Notes under the pieces: generated by a model
Told to the model about the DNA's origin: nothing
Database searches by the model: none
What the model saw: only the letters and a program-made list of their open reading frames with translations
DNA from: Ornithomonoglobus_A sp045537455
GTDB lineage: Bacteria > Bacillota > Clostridia > UBA1381
DNA: 64,000 nucleotides
Direction: 5' to 3'
NCBI GenBank assembly: GCA_045537455.1
Contig: JAZSPM010000156.1
Coordinates: forward strand, 1 to 64,000
Position numbers and translations under genes: made by a program
Shown here: piece by piece, positions 1 through 9,204 of the stretch
How the letters are laid out: each line of letters begins with the position of its first letter
Numbering within the stretch: position 1 is the stretch's first letter

Positions 1-18
1 ACATCTTAAATTATTGAA

Positions 19-1881
19 CTATGTATTATCGTTCTTTCCTTTCAGAATTGCAAACTTGTGTTTTCTCTCTGTTTTACTCCAAAGAAAGCCCTTAATTATA
101 CAACTTCCTACATCCATAGACTGAAGTTCTTCTAGACTATAGGGCATCTCTAAAAACCCCTTTTGAGAAAAAACGGCTATGCACGACATCTGCTGTGTCA
201 ACCTCCCTCGGAGTGCGGCAGCACGCCTTCGGAAGGTTTCCTTGCAGCTGTCATACCTATCTGTTTTTTCTTTAATCAAACGAGTTTTTAGAGATGCCCT
301 ATATTCATCTAATATTGTTTCGTTGCTTATATCCGGGAATTTGCTCAAATAAAAATCATCAAGATAAGACATAAGGCAGTATAAATATAAATTTTTATAA
401 AGATTATCATTTTTCCCATCATAACATTGATCAGAATTATAAAAGTTTTCTCTGAAACGTTTCAATCGTTCTTTCTCTATATTAACAGCATCCATTAATG
501 ACATCTTTACACATGTATTATTAGAAATCTGCTCAATAGTCTCATATAGATACTTAATAAATATATCCCATTGTCTTACAAAATAGCTCATAAAATAATT
601 CAAATCAACAAGCTCCCCTGTAAGACTATTTATACGCGTATAATCACACAATGCTATTTCCATTTGATCTACTTTCAAATTATCATATATCTGCTCATTA
701 AACCCTGGAAGCAAATAATCATTAAAATACTTATCCTCTAGTTCAAGTGCACATAATAGCTGAGAATACAAGTACTCCTTACCTTGTTTTTTAGCTACTA
801 GCTTGCTAATCGTCAATTCCTTATTATGCAAAAACATAAAAAAGCGTTCAACTTCTTCATTACGATCATTTTTGCAATTCAGTGTTCTGATAAAATGATA
901 ATATTCTTCTTTAAATGTATATAATACATCTGGATTTTCATTTAATATATCATAGTACAGAATGTCATTTTCCTTAAGAAGCATTGTTAAATACTCTTTC
1001 AAAGGAGTTTCTGCACTTCTTTTTTTATCATTAGATTCTTCAAGATCATCAGATTCTTCAACATCACCAGTTTCATTCAAATCACTAGTTAATTCATTGC
1101 AAACCTGGTCACCAAAATTTGTTTTTTCATAAATCTGAGGTTCAAAATTAAGTTTCTTAGGAAGTAATTCACTATTATAAAAGAGAGGCAGCTCATACTT
1201 CATGTAATTAAATACAATATTAATAACGTTTGTATCATCCTCATCATACATAGACTCAATATAACCCCAATCAAACTCTTCCTTATCATACCAATCATTT
1301 TCCATAAAAATGCTATCATAAAATTTCCTGTTTTCTTTTTCATCATTATAGTAACAATTTGATTCCAAGCATTTAAGACGAATTTGATGTAAATATCCAC
1401 TATTGAATTCCAGCATAACTTGAAATGCCCACAAATCAATTTTCCATATATTTGACTTGTTCTCGAATTTTTGATATAATTCAGATTTTCTAAACTGTTT
1501 TTCAGTATAATATTTCTCTAAAATCTCATCTGATAAAAAAAGCCTTCCATTTTTTAAATCCACATGACCATAATATTCCCTGAGTCTTTTTTGAACTATT
1601 TTCTCTGTCTCAAAATAAGGATTGAATGAATCAATTAATTCTTCATTTATTTCGAACATTTCACATGAAAGCATATAATTCTTATTCTTTTGCGAAATAA
1701 CTTTCCCAATTGCTTCTTCACCTAAATATATCTTACATTGTGTTATACCTTTTTTTGTATAGTGGCATACAGTATAATCATGACTTTTACATCTCGGACA
1801 AAATGAAATATAGCTCGGATATTTCTCATATTTATACACATATCCACAGCACTGGCATTTACGTTCAATAATTTCCCCCAT
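19..1881 (-). CDS. Unknown protein with N-terminal zinc ribbon
   Basis: I do not recognise the family. The 620-residue protein opens with two CxxC pairs (CQCC near residue 9 and CPRC near 28), which suggests a zinc ribbon. The rest is charged, rich in Glu, Lys, Asn and Tyr, and has no membrane segment, so it is probably cytosolic. An acidic, Ser/Asp/Glu-rich stretch near residues 270-290 looks like a linker. The start has a GGAGGTG site 6 bases upstream. It is the last gene of a three-gene minus-strand operon and begins 3 bases after the MBL-hydrolase stop. Its C-terminal part is encoded through a 160-bp inverted-repeat element (138-303), so the final ~90 residues may not be ancestral. Confidence 0.75.
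   Translation of the reverse strand: MGEIIERKCQCCGYVYKYEKYPSYISFCPRCKSHDYTVCHYTKKGITQCKIYLGEEAIGKVISQKNKNYMLSCEMFEINEELIDSFNPYFETEKIVQKRLREYYGHVDLKNGRLFLSDEILEKYYTEKQFRKSELYQKFENKSNIWKIDLWAFQVMLEFNSGYLHQIRLKCLESNCYYNDEKENRKFYDSIFMENDWYDKEEFDWGYIESMYDEDDTNVINIVFNYMKYELPLFYNSELLPKKLNFEPQIYEKTNFGDQVCNELTSDLNETGDVEESDDLEESNDKKRSAETPLKEYLTMLLKENDILYYDILNENPDVLYTFKEEYYHFIRTLNCKNDRNEEVERFFMFLHNKELTISKLVAKKQGKEYLYSQLLCALELEDKYFNDYLLPGFNEQIYDNLKVDQMEIALCDYTRINSLTGELVDLNYFMSYFVRQWDIFIKYLYETIEQISNNTCVKMSLMDAVNIEKERLKRFRENFYNSDQCYDGKNDNLYKNLYLYCLMSYLDDFYLSKFPDISNETILDEYRASLKTRLIKEKTDRYDSCKETFRRRAAALRGRLTQQMSCIAVFSQKGFLEMPYSLEELQSMDVGSCIIKGFLWSKTERKHKFAILKGKNDNT
138..303. mobile_element. MITE-like inverted-repeat element inside the first gene
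   Basis: The two ends are perfect inverted repeats: TATAGGGCATCTCTAAAAAC on the left and its complement, ending GATGCCCTATA, on the right. The outermost TA on each side would fit a TA target duplication, as made by Tc1/mariner- or IS630-type transposases. The interior (about 160 bp) is more GC-rich than the surrounding gene and holds no gene of its own. The host reading frame runs through it. There is no second copy in this window, so the call rests on the terminal repeats. Confidence 0.6.
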
Positions 1882-1884
1882 AAT

Positions 1885-2595
1885 CTACACCTCCGAATTT
1901 TCATATAATTCTGCCAACTCCAATTGTGTTCCGTCTATCATTTTAATAATTTCTTCTTCAACGTCAAGATGCATAAGGTAGATACCAACTCCTTTTTCAG
2001 CTAATTTCAGAAGCTCAGGCAATGAATCTTTAAGATAAATATGTACATTGCTTTTATGGTAAGCTGCTTCTGTATAAAAATACGAGCCTTTTTTCAGTAA
2101 TGAAATAAACGGTTCAAGTGTTGCGGTATCTCCCGTGTATATCACATTTGTTCCGTTTACTTTCAGGTGATAACCAAAGCATTTTCCTTCAAGTGGTTCT
2201 ACGTGAGAGGTTGGTATGGCGGAAATAAGCCACTTCTTATCAAGCTCATCAGCTGTAACGATATTAAACCATTCTTTTTCACATCCCTCAACACGCATAA
2301 GGAGCAGGAGCAAATCTTCCTTAACCGCTTCTGACGGAGCAACTACGGTAACTTTCTTCTTCATATAGCTGATAAACCAAACATATTGCAGCATTGTTCC
2401 CACTCCCCCGCTATGATCGCCATGAGTATGGGTAATAAGGATATAGATATTATCATACTGCTCCCAGTTCATTTTCTTCACTTTCTGATACGAAGTTGCA
2501 GGGCAATCAATAAGAACAAGTTCGTTATTCTCAATAAAAAATGCTGAATTATGCTCATCTGAAAATGCTGCTCCTCGACCTAAAAATTTTAACAT
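1885..2595 (-). CDS. MBL-fold metallo-hydrolase
   Basis: Metallo-beta-lactamase-fold hydrolase of about 236 residues, resembling the RNase Z/YycJ-like branch. The metal motif HTHGDHSGG is clear, a downstream YTGDT supplies the bridging Asp, and a late H near MHLDV completes the usual set. No signal peptide, so cytosolic. I chose the start MLKFLGRG because an AAAGGA site lies about 10 bases upstream; the in-frame ATG nine bases earlier overlaps that site. The gene sits between two unknown genes in one operon (gaps of 15 and 3 bases), so its substrate cannot be inferred. A tRNA-processing role is not supported. Confidence 0.85.
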   Translation of the reverse strand: MLKFLGRGAAFSDEHNSAFFIENNELVLIDCPATSYQKVKKMNWEQYDNIYILITHTHGDHSGGVGTMLQYVWFISYMKKKVTVVAPSEAVKEDLLLLLMRVEGCEKEWFNIVTADELDKKWLISAIPTSHVEPLEGKCFGYHLKVNGTNVIYTGDTATLEPFISLLKKGSYFYTEAAYHKSNVHIYLKDSLPELLKLAEKGVGIYLMHLDVEEEIIKMIDGTQLELAELYENSEV

Positions 2596-2610
2596 ACTAA
2601 TCATATCCTT

Positions 2611-3477
2611 TCAATACCCTAAAATACAATTTATGCTCTCTAAAAAATTACGCCCAACAATCTGTCCCCTAACACTAATCTGCCCATACGGTGTAAGCCA
2701 GATTTGATCTGCCCCGTCATTACAGTATCCGACACACAGAGTATCTGCGCCGTAACTGTTCAGTATCCGTTTTTCTTCCGTTAGCAATGTTTGCTTTGCG
2801 ATATTCGCATAGCATCTGTCTTCACGAGTATTTCCAATCAAGAATCCCGTATTGTTAAGATCTGTGCCCCTGATTCCACCAAATTCTTGTATAAAGGCGA
2901 TTTGAATATCTGTCGGAAAAATATCATCATCCATACATTCTTCAATTAGCGAATCTATATTTATTTTTCTTCCCTTATACCACCCAGAACGCTTTAATAC
3001 ATCAAAAATACTGTTTGGAATCTGCGGATGAAAATCATATTCCTTTTCCATCACATATTTCCAAAAAAGATTAAGATTCTCAGCGATTAGTTCCTTATTC
3101 TGATTATAAATGAAACCAGCAGAGTTCATATAGAACGCCTCAATAAAGAATGTTTCTTGTCTGCCGCAGAAACTACAGCTGCAATTACGATAACCACCGA
3201 TAAATGCAACCCTTTCGCCAAATTCATCCCAGTAAGGATTATACATTGATATAGGCCATGAATAATATTTGATCATATCTCCTGATATGTTTTCCTGTTT
3301 AAAAAAACGAAAGTCACCATACATTGATATGTAATCTATTATTCGATGTCGAAGCGGTGCTTTAAAATTTAATCGTTTAAAAGTTGACTTTGCACTTGAT
3401 ATCTGTGCCTCTGTTGTGTCTTTTGAGAAAACTGGATGAAACAATGCCTTAAGCTCATCAAAATAATTAATACTCAT
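2611..3477 (-). CDS. Unknown cytosolic protein, operon leader
   Basis: 288 residues, not recognised. A CSCSFC run around residues 99-104 looks like a small cysteine cluster. There is no signal peptide or membrane helix. Many aromatic residues are spread through the sequence, as in immunity or SMI1/SUKH-like proteins, but I cannot assign it to that superfamily. It is the first gene of the minus-strand operon and follows a good sigma-A promoter at 3521-3549 by about 35 bases. Codon use matches its neighbours. Confidence 0.7.
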   Translation of the reverse strand: MSINYFDELKALFHPVFSKDTTEAQISSAKSTFKRLNFKAPLRHRIIDYISMYGDFRFFKQENISGDMIKYYSWPISMYNPYWDEFGERVAFIGGYRNCSCSFCGRQETFFIEAFYMNSAGFIYNQNKELIAENLNLFWKYVMEKEYDFHPQIPNSIFDVLKRSGWYKGRKINIDSLIEECMDDDIFPTDIQIAFIQEFGGIRGTDLNNTGFLIGNTREDRCYANIAKQTLLTEEKRILNSYGADTLCVGYCNDGADQIWLTPYGQISVRGQIVGRNFLESINCILGY

Positions 3478-3520
3478 TCTATATCATACCTTTCTTTTTC
3501 TGATATTTCTATTTATTTTA

Positions 3521-3549
3521 ATTATACCACTCTCCATGCAAAACTTCAA
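3521..3549 (-). promoter_or_regulatory. Sigma-A promoter for the 3477-19 operon
   Basis: On the minus strand TTGAAG and TATAAT are separated by 17 bases, about 44 bases before the ATG at 3477. Confidence 0.7.
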
Positions 3550-3611
3550 TAATTATCCCAAAATATATTAATTATCCACAAATAACATATACTTGCTTTG
3601 TCTGATTTTAC

Positions 3612-3640
3612 TTGACACTCAACCAATAATAATGTATAAT
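3612..3640 (+). promoter_or_regulatory. Consensus sigma-A promoter of the ECF operon
   Basis: TTGACA and TATAAT, both perfect, are spaced by exactly 17 bases. They lie upstream of the ECF-type promoter and the sigma gene. Confidence 0.8.
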
Positions 3641-3651
3641 CAATCTGCAAG

Positions 3652-3680
3652 TGTAACCTTTTGTCAAGTTGACACGTATA
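3652..3680 (+). promoter_or_regulatory. Probable ECF-type autoregulatory promoter
   Basis: TGTAAC, 17 bases, then CGTATA resembles the -35/-10 pair read by ECF sigma factors (for example TGAAAC/CGTA of SigW). A start site about 7 bases downstream would fall just before the ribosome site AAAGGGGG. It lies immediately before an ECF sigma gene, so autoregulation is the simplest reading. Confidence 0.55.
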
Positions 3681-3703
3681 TATTTATGAAAGGGGGAATA
3701 CAG

Positions 3704-4249
3704 GTGGACGATAAAAAGATTGTCTGTCAGTTGAAAAAGAAAAAGGAGAAAGCACTCTCTGTTCTCGTTGACCGTTATAGTGCTTATGTAAGTACAGTTG
3801 TTAGAAATATTGCTGGCGACAGATTGACAGAAAGCGATATTGAAGAAATATCAGCAGATGTTTTCATAATAATATGGCGTAATGCGGACAAGCTTAGATC
3901 GGAAAGCCTGCGTTCCTATCTTGCTGCTGTTGCAAGAAACCTTTCAATTGACCGACTTCGCAAATTGCACATTACTATTCCAATCGACGAAATTGAAATA
4001 TACGACAATACCGATATAGAATTTAATGCAGAACAGCACGACCTTGCTGATGTGTTCAACGCTATTATTGACAAAATGGAACAGCGTGACAGGGAAATAC
4101 TGCTTCGTCATTACTTCTATTATCAAAAGATACCACAGATTGCACTTGAAATGAATATGAGCCAATCTGCCTGCAAAACTGCTTTACATCGTGCAAGAAA
4201 TAAGCTGAAAAAGAAACTTATAGAAAGGGGCTACGGAAATGAAAATTAA
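3704..4249 (+). CDS. ECF-type RNA polymerase sigma factor
   Basis: Sigma-70 family, extracytoplasmic-function group, 181 residues. Region 2 (SVLVDRYSAYV to IIIWRNADKL) and the region 4 helix-turn-helix (ILLRHYFYYQKIPQIALEMN, then SACKTALHRARNKL) are both clear, so it should direct RNA polymerase to alternative promoters. I chose the GTG at 3704 because AAAGGGGG lies 8 bases upstream; the upstream ATG overlaps that site. It overlaps the next gene by 11 bases and forms an operon with an anti-sigma-like membrane protein and a lipoprotein. It has both a vegetative and a probable self-recognised promoter. Confidence 0.9.
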   Translation: MDDKKIVCQLKKKKEKALSVLVDRYSAYVSTVVRNIAGDRLTESDIEEISADVFIIIWRNADKLRSESLRSYLAAVARNLSIDRLRKLHITIPIDEIEIYDNTDIEFNAEQHDLADVFNAIIDKMEQRDREILLRHYFYYQKIPQIALEMNMSQSACKTALHRARNKLKKKLIERGYGNEN

Positions 4250-5462
4250 TCTATATGACATATTTTCGGATTACAAGGGCGATTTACCCGATATTTCAAA
4301 AGGAAACTGTAATAATGAAAATATAAACCGTATTGTGATGCAGAGAATTAAGAAAAAAACTGTAATTCGAAAAAAATCCAGAATAGCAATTATAAGCATT
4401 GCCGCTGCCCTTACTGCTTTATCAGGCATTACAGCTGTTGCATATTCTGAAGGATTTATTCATTTCAAGAATATTTTACAGCGTACTGAAAATAATCCCT
4501 CAATCAGCCGTGATTTACCGCTTGTAAATGATAATGATATTTCATCTATGGAACAGAATATTTCTGAAAGCTGTATTATTTTTACGGGAGATGACAACTT
4601 AAAAATCTCTACTGCTGGTATGTATTGCGACAATAACACTCTTATGATTGCTGCGGAAATCATATCTGATACTGAAATTCCTGAAAACTCCTTGATTATC
4701 CCATATTTTTCGAAAATTGAAAACGGACTTGAAACGCCTCTCTTAAATAAAAGCGGTTTCGGAATGACTTCACAAATTTACAAAGGAGATACTCCAAATA
4801 CCTACTATACTTCATTCTATCTTACAGAAAAGGATATAGCTGGATGTACAATCAAAATAAAGCTTGAAAATATAATATCTGACAGTACATACGATGAAAT
4901 TCAATCTGCAATTATTGAAGAACAAAACAAATGGCATGAGGAATTTGACTTTGAAAATCACACAGTTCAGGAATGGAAAGCTTACTGGAAAGCGAATGAC
5001 TTTGACAGCAGAACATACAATTTAATTTCTGATTATCTTGAAAACTGCAATAAAATATTAAGCGGAATATGGACGGCAGAAATAAAAATTCCTGAAAATA
5101 CCGCAGATACAATTACAGCCGAAAAAGACGGATTTAAGGTTACTGCTGATACTCTCTCCTTAACCCTTGATTGTACTGCATCTATTCCAGAAGGAAGCTT
5201 TGCAGTTCCCGTAATCACAATGAAAGATGATACAGTAGTTCTTACAGCTGGTACAAATGAACTGGAATACTTCATTGATAACGGTATATGCACAGATACT
5301 AATTATGAATATTTTGCATCTGTTTTCAGCAATGTTTACAGCTACAAACTCCCCCACCCTGTTGAGAACATAGCAGATATAACTGTTTATATTTTCGGCT
5401 ATGGTGAAAATGGCATTGAGGCAGAAAGCCATAATATTTACAAATCGGAGGACACCAAATGA
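4239..5462 (+). CDS. Membrane anti-sigma-like protein (DUF4179-like)
   Basis: 407 residues. The N-terminal ~45 residues are cytosolic and rich in Asn and Lys, followed by one membrane helix at about residues 49-68 (IAIISIAAALTALSGITAVA) and a large extracellular domain of beta-rich character. This arrangement, and its position directly after an ECF sigma gene, match single-pass anti-sigma factors with a DUF4179-type sensor domain. Its likely job is to hold the sigma factor at the membrane until an outside signal arrives. It overlaps both the sigma gene and the lipoprotein gene (ATGA), so the three are co-translated. The ligand is unknown. Confidence 0.7.
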   Translation: MKINLYDIFSDYKGDLPDISKGNCNNENINRIVMQRIKKKTVIRKKSRIAIISIAAALTALSGITAVAYSEGFIHFKNILQRTENNPSISRDLPLVNDNDISSMEQNISESCIIFTGDDNLKISTAGMYCDNNTLMIAAEIISDTEIPENSLIIPYFSKIENGLETPLLNKSGFGMTSQIYKGDTPNTYYTSFYLTEKDIAGCTIKIKLENIISDSTYDEIQSAIIEEQNKWHEEFDFENHTVQEWKAYWKANDFDSRTYNLISDYLENCNKILSGIWTAEIKIPENTADTITAEKDGFKVTADTLSLTLDCTASIPEGSFAVPVITMKDDTVVLTAGTNELEYFIDNGICTDTNYEYFASVFSNVYSYKLPHPVENIADITVYIFGYGENGIEAESHNIYKSEDTK

Positions 5463-6817
5463 AAAAGACAGCTTTAGTTTTATCAATTATACTTATTTCA
5501 GCAGCCGTTTCCTGTGAAAGCAAGACTGTTGAACCACAGCAAAATCAGGAAATTTCTACTGGAATACAATCGGAAAATACAGAAATTAAAGAGAAAACAA
5601 ACATATCCATAGCCTTGGTTCAGAGTGTTGATTATCACACTATATGGCAAGACGTATACCCAAAACTTGAAAAACTGAATAAACAAAGCCATGATTATCA
5701 CATTAATGTTGAAGTTTATGATTTTGAAGAGGGCGATATTCTTGGTGATACCTCTGTTCAGAAACTGTCAATGGAGATTCTTGCAGGAAATGTTCCCGAT
5801 ATTATTTCAGCTACACCATTTCAGCTTGATAAATTCAGAAAAAACGGCTACCTTGCCGATATATCACCTATCATGGAAAAAACAGGAAATATTAAACGTG
5901 ATGATTTTCTTGATAACGTGATAAACAGTGTCGATGAAAACGGTGAAATACATATTATATATCCTGCTTTTACTATTTATTCGGCAGCTGCAAAAACAGA
6001 ATTAGTAGGCGATAATGCTGAAAACTGGACAGTTAAGCAGGCAATTGACGCTTATAATTCATTTGACGGCGATTTCCTTGCACAAATGTATACCAAGTAT
6101 GATATTCGCCATTATTTTTTTGATGGAATGTTAATGAACTGCGTTGATTTTGATAACTATACCTGCAATTTCAATGACGGACTTACTACTGTTATGGAGT
6201 TTCTCACAGCTATTCCGCCTATGGAAAAACGCTTTGGAACGGTAGTTGGCAGTACTGTTGATAATACGGCTCTTGTCAAGCAAATATGGATTCCGGGTAT
6301 AAACAGTTACTATTCTAACGAAACATTGTACAATTTTAAAGATGAGCCTATTTCTTTTGTCGGGTATCCTACAGATAACGGAAAGGGGACAATTGTTAAA
6401 ATTGATACTGCTTTTGGAATAACCTCCACAGGAAAACATCAGGAAGAAGCATGGGACGCAGTTTCACAGCTTGTTTTCAATTCTGAAACCCAAAAAGAAA
6501 TAAGCGACAGAAGTCATGGCATACCTGTGAAAAAATCTGTAATGAATGAGCTTTTTGATTTATCTGAAAATATTGAAAATTCTATAAATGCTCCTGTCAC
6601 CCTACCTGACGGAAACGAAATGAAATTATCAGAAGAACAAAATAATCAGCTTAAAAATTTCATTGAAAATGTGAAAATTGAACCATTTGTAAATACTTAT
6701 ATTGAACAGATAATCAAAGAGGAAAGCGACTACGTTTTTGACGGAAATCGCTCTATTGATGAATGTGTCAATATTCTCCAGAACAGATTTGAGCTTTACC
6801 TAAGCGAAAAACAGTAA
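5459..6817 (+). CDS. Extracellular solute-binding lipoprotein (family 1-like)
   Basis: 452 residues. The signal peptide ends in a lipobox (ISAAVSC, Cys near residue 19), so it should be anchored outside the membrane. The fold pattern (binding of a diffuse ligand, VPDIISATPFQLDKF, then AFGITSTGKHQEEAWDAV near the C-terminus) is that of sugar-type ABC binding proteins. No permease or ATPase gene follows; instead a terminator does. In this operon it may act as the sensor partner of the anti-sigma protein rather than in uptake, which is inference. It could also serve permeases encoded elsewhere. Confidence 0.8.
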   Translation: MKKTALVLSIILISAAVSCESKTVEPQQNQEISTGIQSENTEIKEKTNISIALVQSVDYHTIWQDVYPKLEKLNKQSHDYHINVEVYDFEEGDILGDTSVQKLSMEILAGNVPDIISATPFQLDKFRKNGYLADISPIMEKTGNIKRDDFLDNVINSVDENGEIHIIYPAFTIYSAAAKTELVGDNAENWTVKQAIDAYNSFDGDFLAQMYTKYDIRHYFFDGMLMNCVDFDNYTCNFNDGLTTVMEFLTAIPPMEKRFGTVVGSTVDNTALVKQIWIPGINSYYSNETLYNFKDEPISFVGYPTDNGKGTIVKIDTAFGITSTGKHQEEAWDAVSQLVFNSETQKEISDRSHGIPVKKSVMNELFDLSENIENSINAPVTLPDGNEMKLSEEQNNQLKNFIENVKIEPFVNTYIEQIIKEESDYVFDGNRSIDECVNILQNRFELYLSEKQ

Positions 6818-6822
6818 AAAAT

Positions 6823-6855
6823 CCCGTCAGAGCCATTTATAGCGGTTCTGACGGG
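6823..6855. terminator. Bidirectional terminator between convergent genes
   Basis: Stem CCCGTCAGAGCC / GGTTCTGACGGG with a short loop. A T-rich run follows on the plus side (TGTTTTCTT) and a T6 run on the minus side, so it can end both the lipoprotein operon and the HAD gene. Confidence 0.8.
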
Positions 6856-6862
6856 TGTTTTC

Positions 6863-7498
6863 TTAACCAAATAATTTTTGTACAATTTCAGGCAAATCAG
6901 ATAGCTGTGTTAAAACTCCCACCGCATTATCAGCTGTTCCAAATCCGTACGCAGCATGTACGAACGCAACTCCAGCCTCTGCGGCAGCATCACAATCCCC
7001 TTGTGTATCACCTATATATACACATTTTTCAATTCCTTGACGTTCCATTAAAAGACGTATATTTTCACCTTTGGACTTTCCTGTTCTTCCTGCACATTCA
7101 AAATCACAGAATAAGTCCGCAAATCCACATTGTTCCAGATATACCTGAATATATCCGTCCTGACAATTGCTGACTATTCCCAATTCATATTCCTTTGAAA
7201 GCATTTCGAGAGTTTCACGCTCGTTTTGATATAATTGTGCCTTATGATTTTGCAGATATGGTTTCTCATAATCAGTACAAAGTCGGATAATCCTCATTTG
7301 CTCTTCTTCTGACAATTCAGGCAGCATCATTGCTGCTATAACATCTATAGTTTTCCCCATAAATCTATGCATATCGTTAACTGTAATCTGCTTTGTCAAA
7401 TTAGTTTTTGTACGAATACATTCATTCCACGCCTCAGTACATTGCTGAGAAGAATCCCACAGCGTGCCGTCCAGATCAAATAAAATTGCTTTTTTCAT
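6863..7498 (-). CDS. HAD-family phosphatase (phosphoglycolate-phosphatase-like)
   Basis: 211 residues. HAD motif I is FDLDGTLWDSS with nucleophile Asp at residue 9; motif II (GIVSNCQ), motif III Lys (GKSKGEN) and motif IV (YIGDTQGD) are all present. The cap inserted after motif I is helical, as in the phosphoglycolate phosphatase/beta-phosphoglucomutase group. It should remove phosphate from a small metabolite in the cytosol. It is a single gene with its own promoter (7538-7566) and shares a terminator with the convergent lipoprotein operon. The exact substrate cannot be read from sequence. Confidence 0.85.
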   Translation of the reverse strand: MKKAILFDLDGTLWDSSQQCTEAWNECIRTKTNLTKQITVNDMHRFMGKTIDVIAAMMLPELSEEEQMRIIRLCTDYEKPYLQNHKAQLYQNERETLEMLSKEYELGIVSNCQDGYIQVYLEQCGFADLFCDFECAGRTGKSKGENIRLLMERQGIEKCVYIGDTQGDCDAAAEAGVAFVHAAYGFGTADNAVGVLTQLSDLPEIVQKLFG

Positions 7499-7537
7499 TA
7501 TATATATATCTCCTGTCTAAATAAATTTACAATTTTC

Positions 7538-7566
7538 ATTATATCATATTTAATAAAATAATACAA
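7538..7566 (-). promoter_or_regulatory. Promoter of the HAD gene
   Basis: Minus strand: TTGTAT, 17 bases, TATAAT, then about 40 bases to the ATG. Confidence 0.6.
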
Positions 7567-7637
7567 GTATAAATATAATCAAAATCGGAATACTAACTAA
7601 TTAATCAAAATATAAATTCCGAAATCGGCATTTTATA

Positions 7638-7666
7638 TTGACTTTAAATAATAAATGTGATATAAT
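7638..7666 (+). promoter_or_regulatory. Promoter of the DUF4143-type ATPase
   Basis: TTGACT, 17 bases, TATAAT, about 34 bases before the ATG at 7700. Confidence 0.7.
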
Positions 7667-7699
7667 TTATACAAGAATTCAAAAAGAGAGGTGTTTTCA

Positions 7700-8923
7700 A
7701 TGGTTGAACGCAAGGAATATTTGGAGAAAATAAAAAAATGGCGTGAAAAAGATGTAATCAAGGTTGTGACAGGAATACACAGATGTGGAAAATCCACTCT
7801 GTTGGAACAATATTGTGATTACCTCATTGGAACAGGTGTATCTTCCGAACAGATAATCTTCATAAATTTTGAAGACCTTGAATTTGAGGAACTTCTGGAT
7901 TATCACAAGCTTTACAGCTATATCAAGGAAAGACTGATTCCTGATAGATACACATATATTTTCCTTGACGAAATTCAGAAAGTAGAAAGCTTTGAAAAGG
8001 CAGTTGACAGCCTTTATATCAAAGAAAAAACAGATATTTATATCACAGGTTCAAATGCATATATGCTGTCAGGCGAACTTGCGACTCTGCTGTCGGGACG
8101 ATATGTAGAAATTTCTATGCTTCCTCTTTCATTTTCTGAATATTGTCAACTGAAAGAAAAGAATAATTACGATGAGCTTTTTGCTGAATATATGCAGAAT
8201 GGCGGTTTTCCGTACATTGCACAAATTGATGATTCAAAAGAAAAAGCAGATATGTATCTTGAAGGTATATACAATACTATCATTATCAAAGACATTGAAG
8301 AAAGACAAAAACGCCGTGAAAATGATCCTAACAAGCGAAAAATAACTGATTTATCACTTCTGAGAAATATTGCGAAATTTCTCGCAAGTTCTGTAGGAAA
8401 TCCTGTTTCTATAAAAAGCATATCCGACTATATTACTTCATCAGGCAGAAAGGTAAGTGCCAATACTGTAAATGATTATCTCGATGCACTGGTGGAGGCT
8501 TTTATCTTCTATCCTGTTGAAAGATATGATATTGTAGGAAAACAAACTCTGAAAATGAATCAGAAGCTATATATTGTAGATACAGGAATACGTCGTTATC
8601 TACTCCCCCGTCGGAATTATGACCTTGAATTTTCTCTTGAAAACATTGTATTTCTTGAACTATTACGCCGAGGCTTTAAAGTGAATATCGGCAAGGTTGT
8701 TCTGACTGAAGTTGATTTCATTGCCGAAAAAAATAATCGTTTACACTATTATCAGGTAACTGCATCACTTATAGATGAGAACACATTTAAAAGAGAAATA
8801 ACTCCGCTGCAAAACATATCTGATAACTACCCAAAAACAATACTCACCCTTGACCGTTTTACTCTCGGTGACTATGAAGGTATTGAAGCTGTCAACGCAA
8901 TCGATTGGCTGCTGAATAAATAA
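7700..8923 (+). CDS. AAA ATPase with C-terminal DUF4143 domain
   Basis: 407 residues. The Walker A is GIHRCGKSTLL near the N-terminus, the Walker B is YIFLDEIQ and a sensor-like ITGSNAYMLSGEL follows. This is the AAA_14 ATPase arrangement. After about residue 200 comes the winged-helix/nuclease-like DUF4143 region (LYIVDTGIRRYLL, then LRRGFKVNIGK and VDFIAEKNNR), which resembles a restriction-endonuclease-like fold. Such proteins are common in anaerobes, often in many copies, and their function is not settled. I chose the ATG at 7700, nine bases after AGAGAGG, over the upstream GTG. The gene is monocistronic, with its own promoter and hairpin terminator. Confidence 0.85.
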   Translation: MVERKEYLEKIKKWREKDVIKVVTGIHRCGKSTLLEQYCDYLIGTGVSSEQIIFINFEDLEFEELLDYHKLYSYIKERLIPDRYTYIFLDEIQKVESFEKAVDSLYIKEKTDIYITGSNAYMLSGELATLLSGRYVEISMLPLSFSEYCQLKEKNNYDELFAEYMQNGGFPYIAQIDDSKEKADMYLEGIYNTIIIKDIEERQKRRENDPNKRKITDLSLLRNIAKFLASSVGNPVSIKSISDYITSSGRKVSANTVNDYLDALVEAFIFYPVERYDIVGKQTLKMNQKLYIVDTGIRRYLLPRRNYDLEFSLENIVFLELLRRGFKVNIGKVVLTEVDFIAEKNNRLHYYQVTASLIDENTFKREITPLQNISDNYPKTILTLDRFTLGDYEGIEAVNAIDWLLNK

Positions 8924-8931
8924 TTTATTGA

Positions 8932-8965
8932 TATACTGCGGCATTGTGCCGCAGTATAATTATTT
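8932..8965 (+). terminator. Terminator after the DUF4143 ATPase
   Basis: Twelve-base perfect stem TATACTGCGGCA / TGCCGCAGTATA with a three-base loop, followed by an AT-rich run. The remaining bases up to 9204 hold only a promoter. Confidence 0.7.
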
Positions 8966-9129
8966 CTGAATTTGATAATAAAGCTTTTTATGCTGTATAT
9001 ATGCTGATATAGTCAAGATATTGATTTTATCAAAGTATACCCATACAGCCATACAGATAATCTGTCATCTGCACAGCACATACGATATATTGGTGACTTT
9101 GAATATGTTGTCGAATATCTTTTTGTATA

Positions 9130-9159
9130 TTGACGCAAATGGAAGAATTATGGTATAAT
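9130..9159 (+). promoter_or_regulatory. Promoter of the YjjG-like gene
   Basis: TTGACG, 18 bases, TATAAT, about 45 bases before the ATG at 9205. Confidence 0.6.
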
Positions 9160-9204
9160 ACTCTTGTAAGCTGAGACACCATTATTGAATAAGGAGAGAC
9201 GTTT

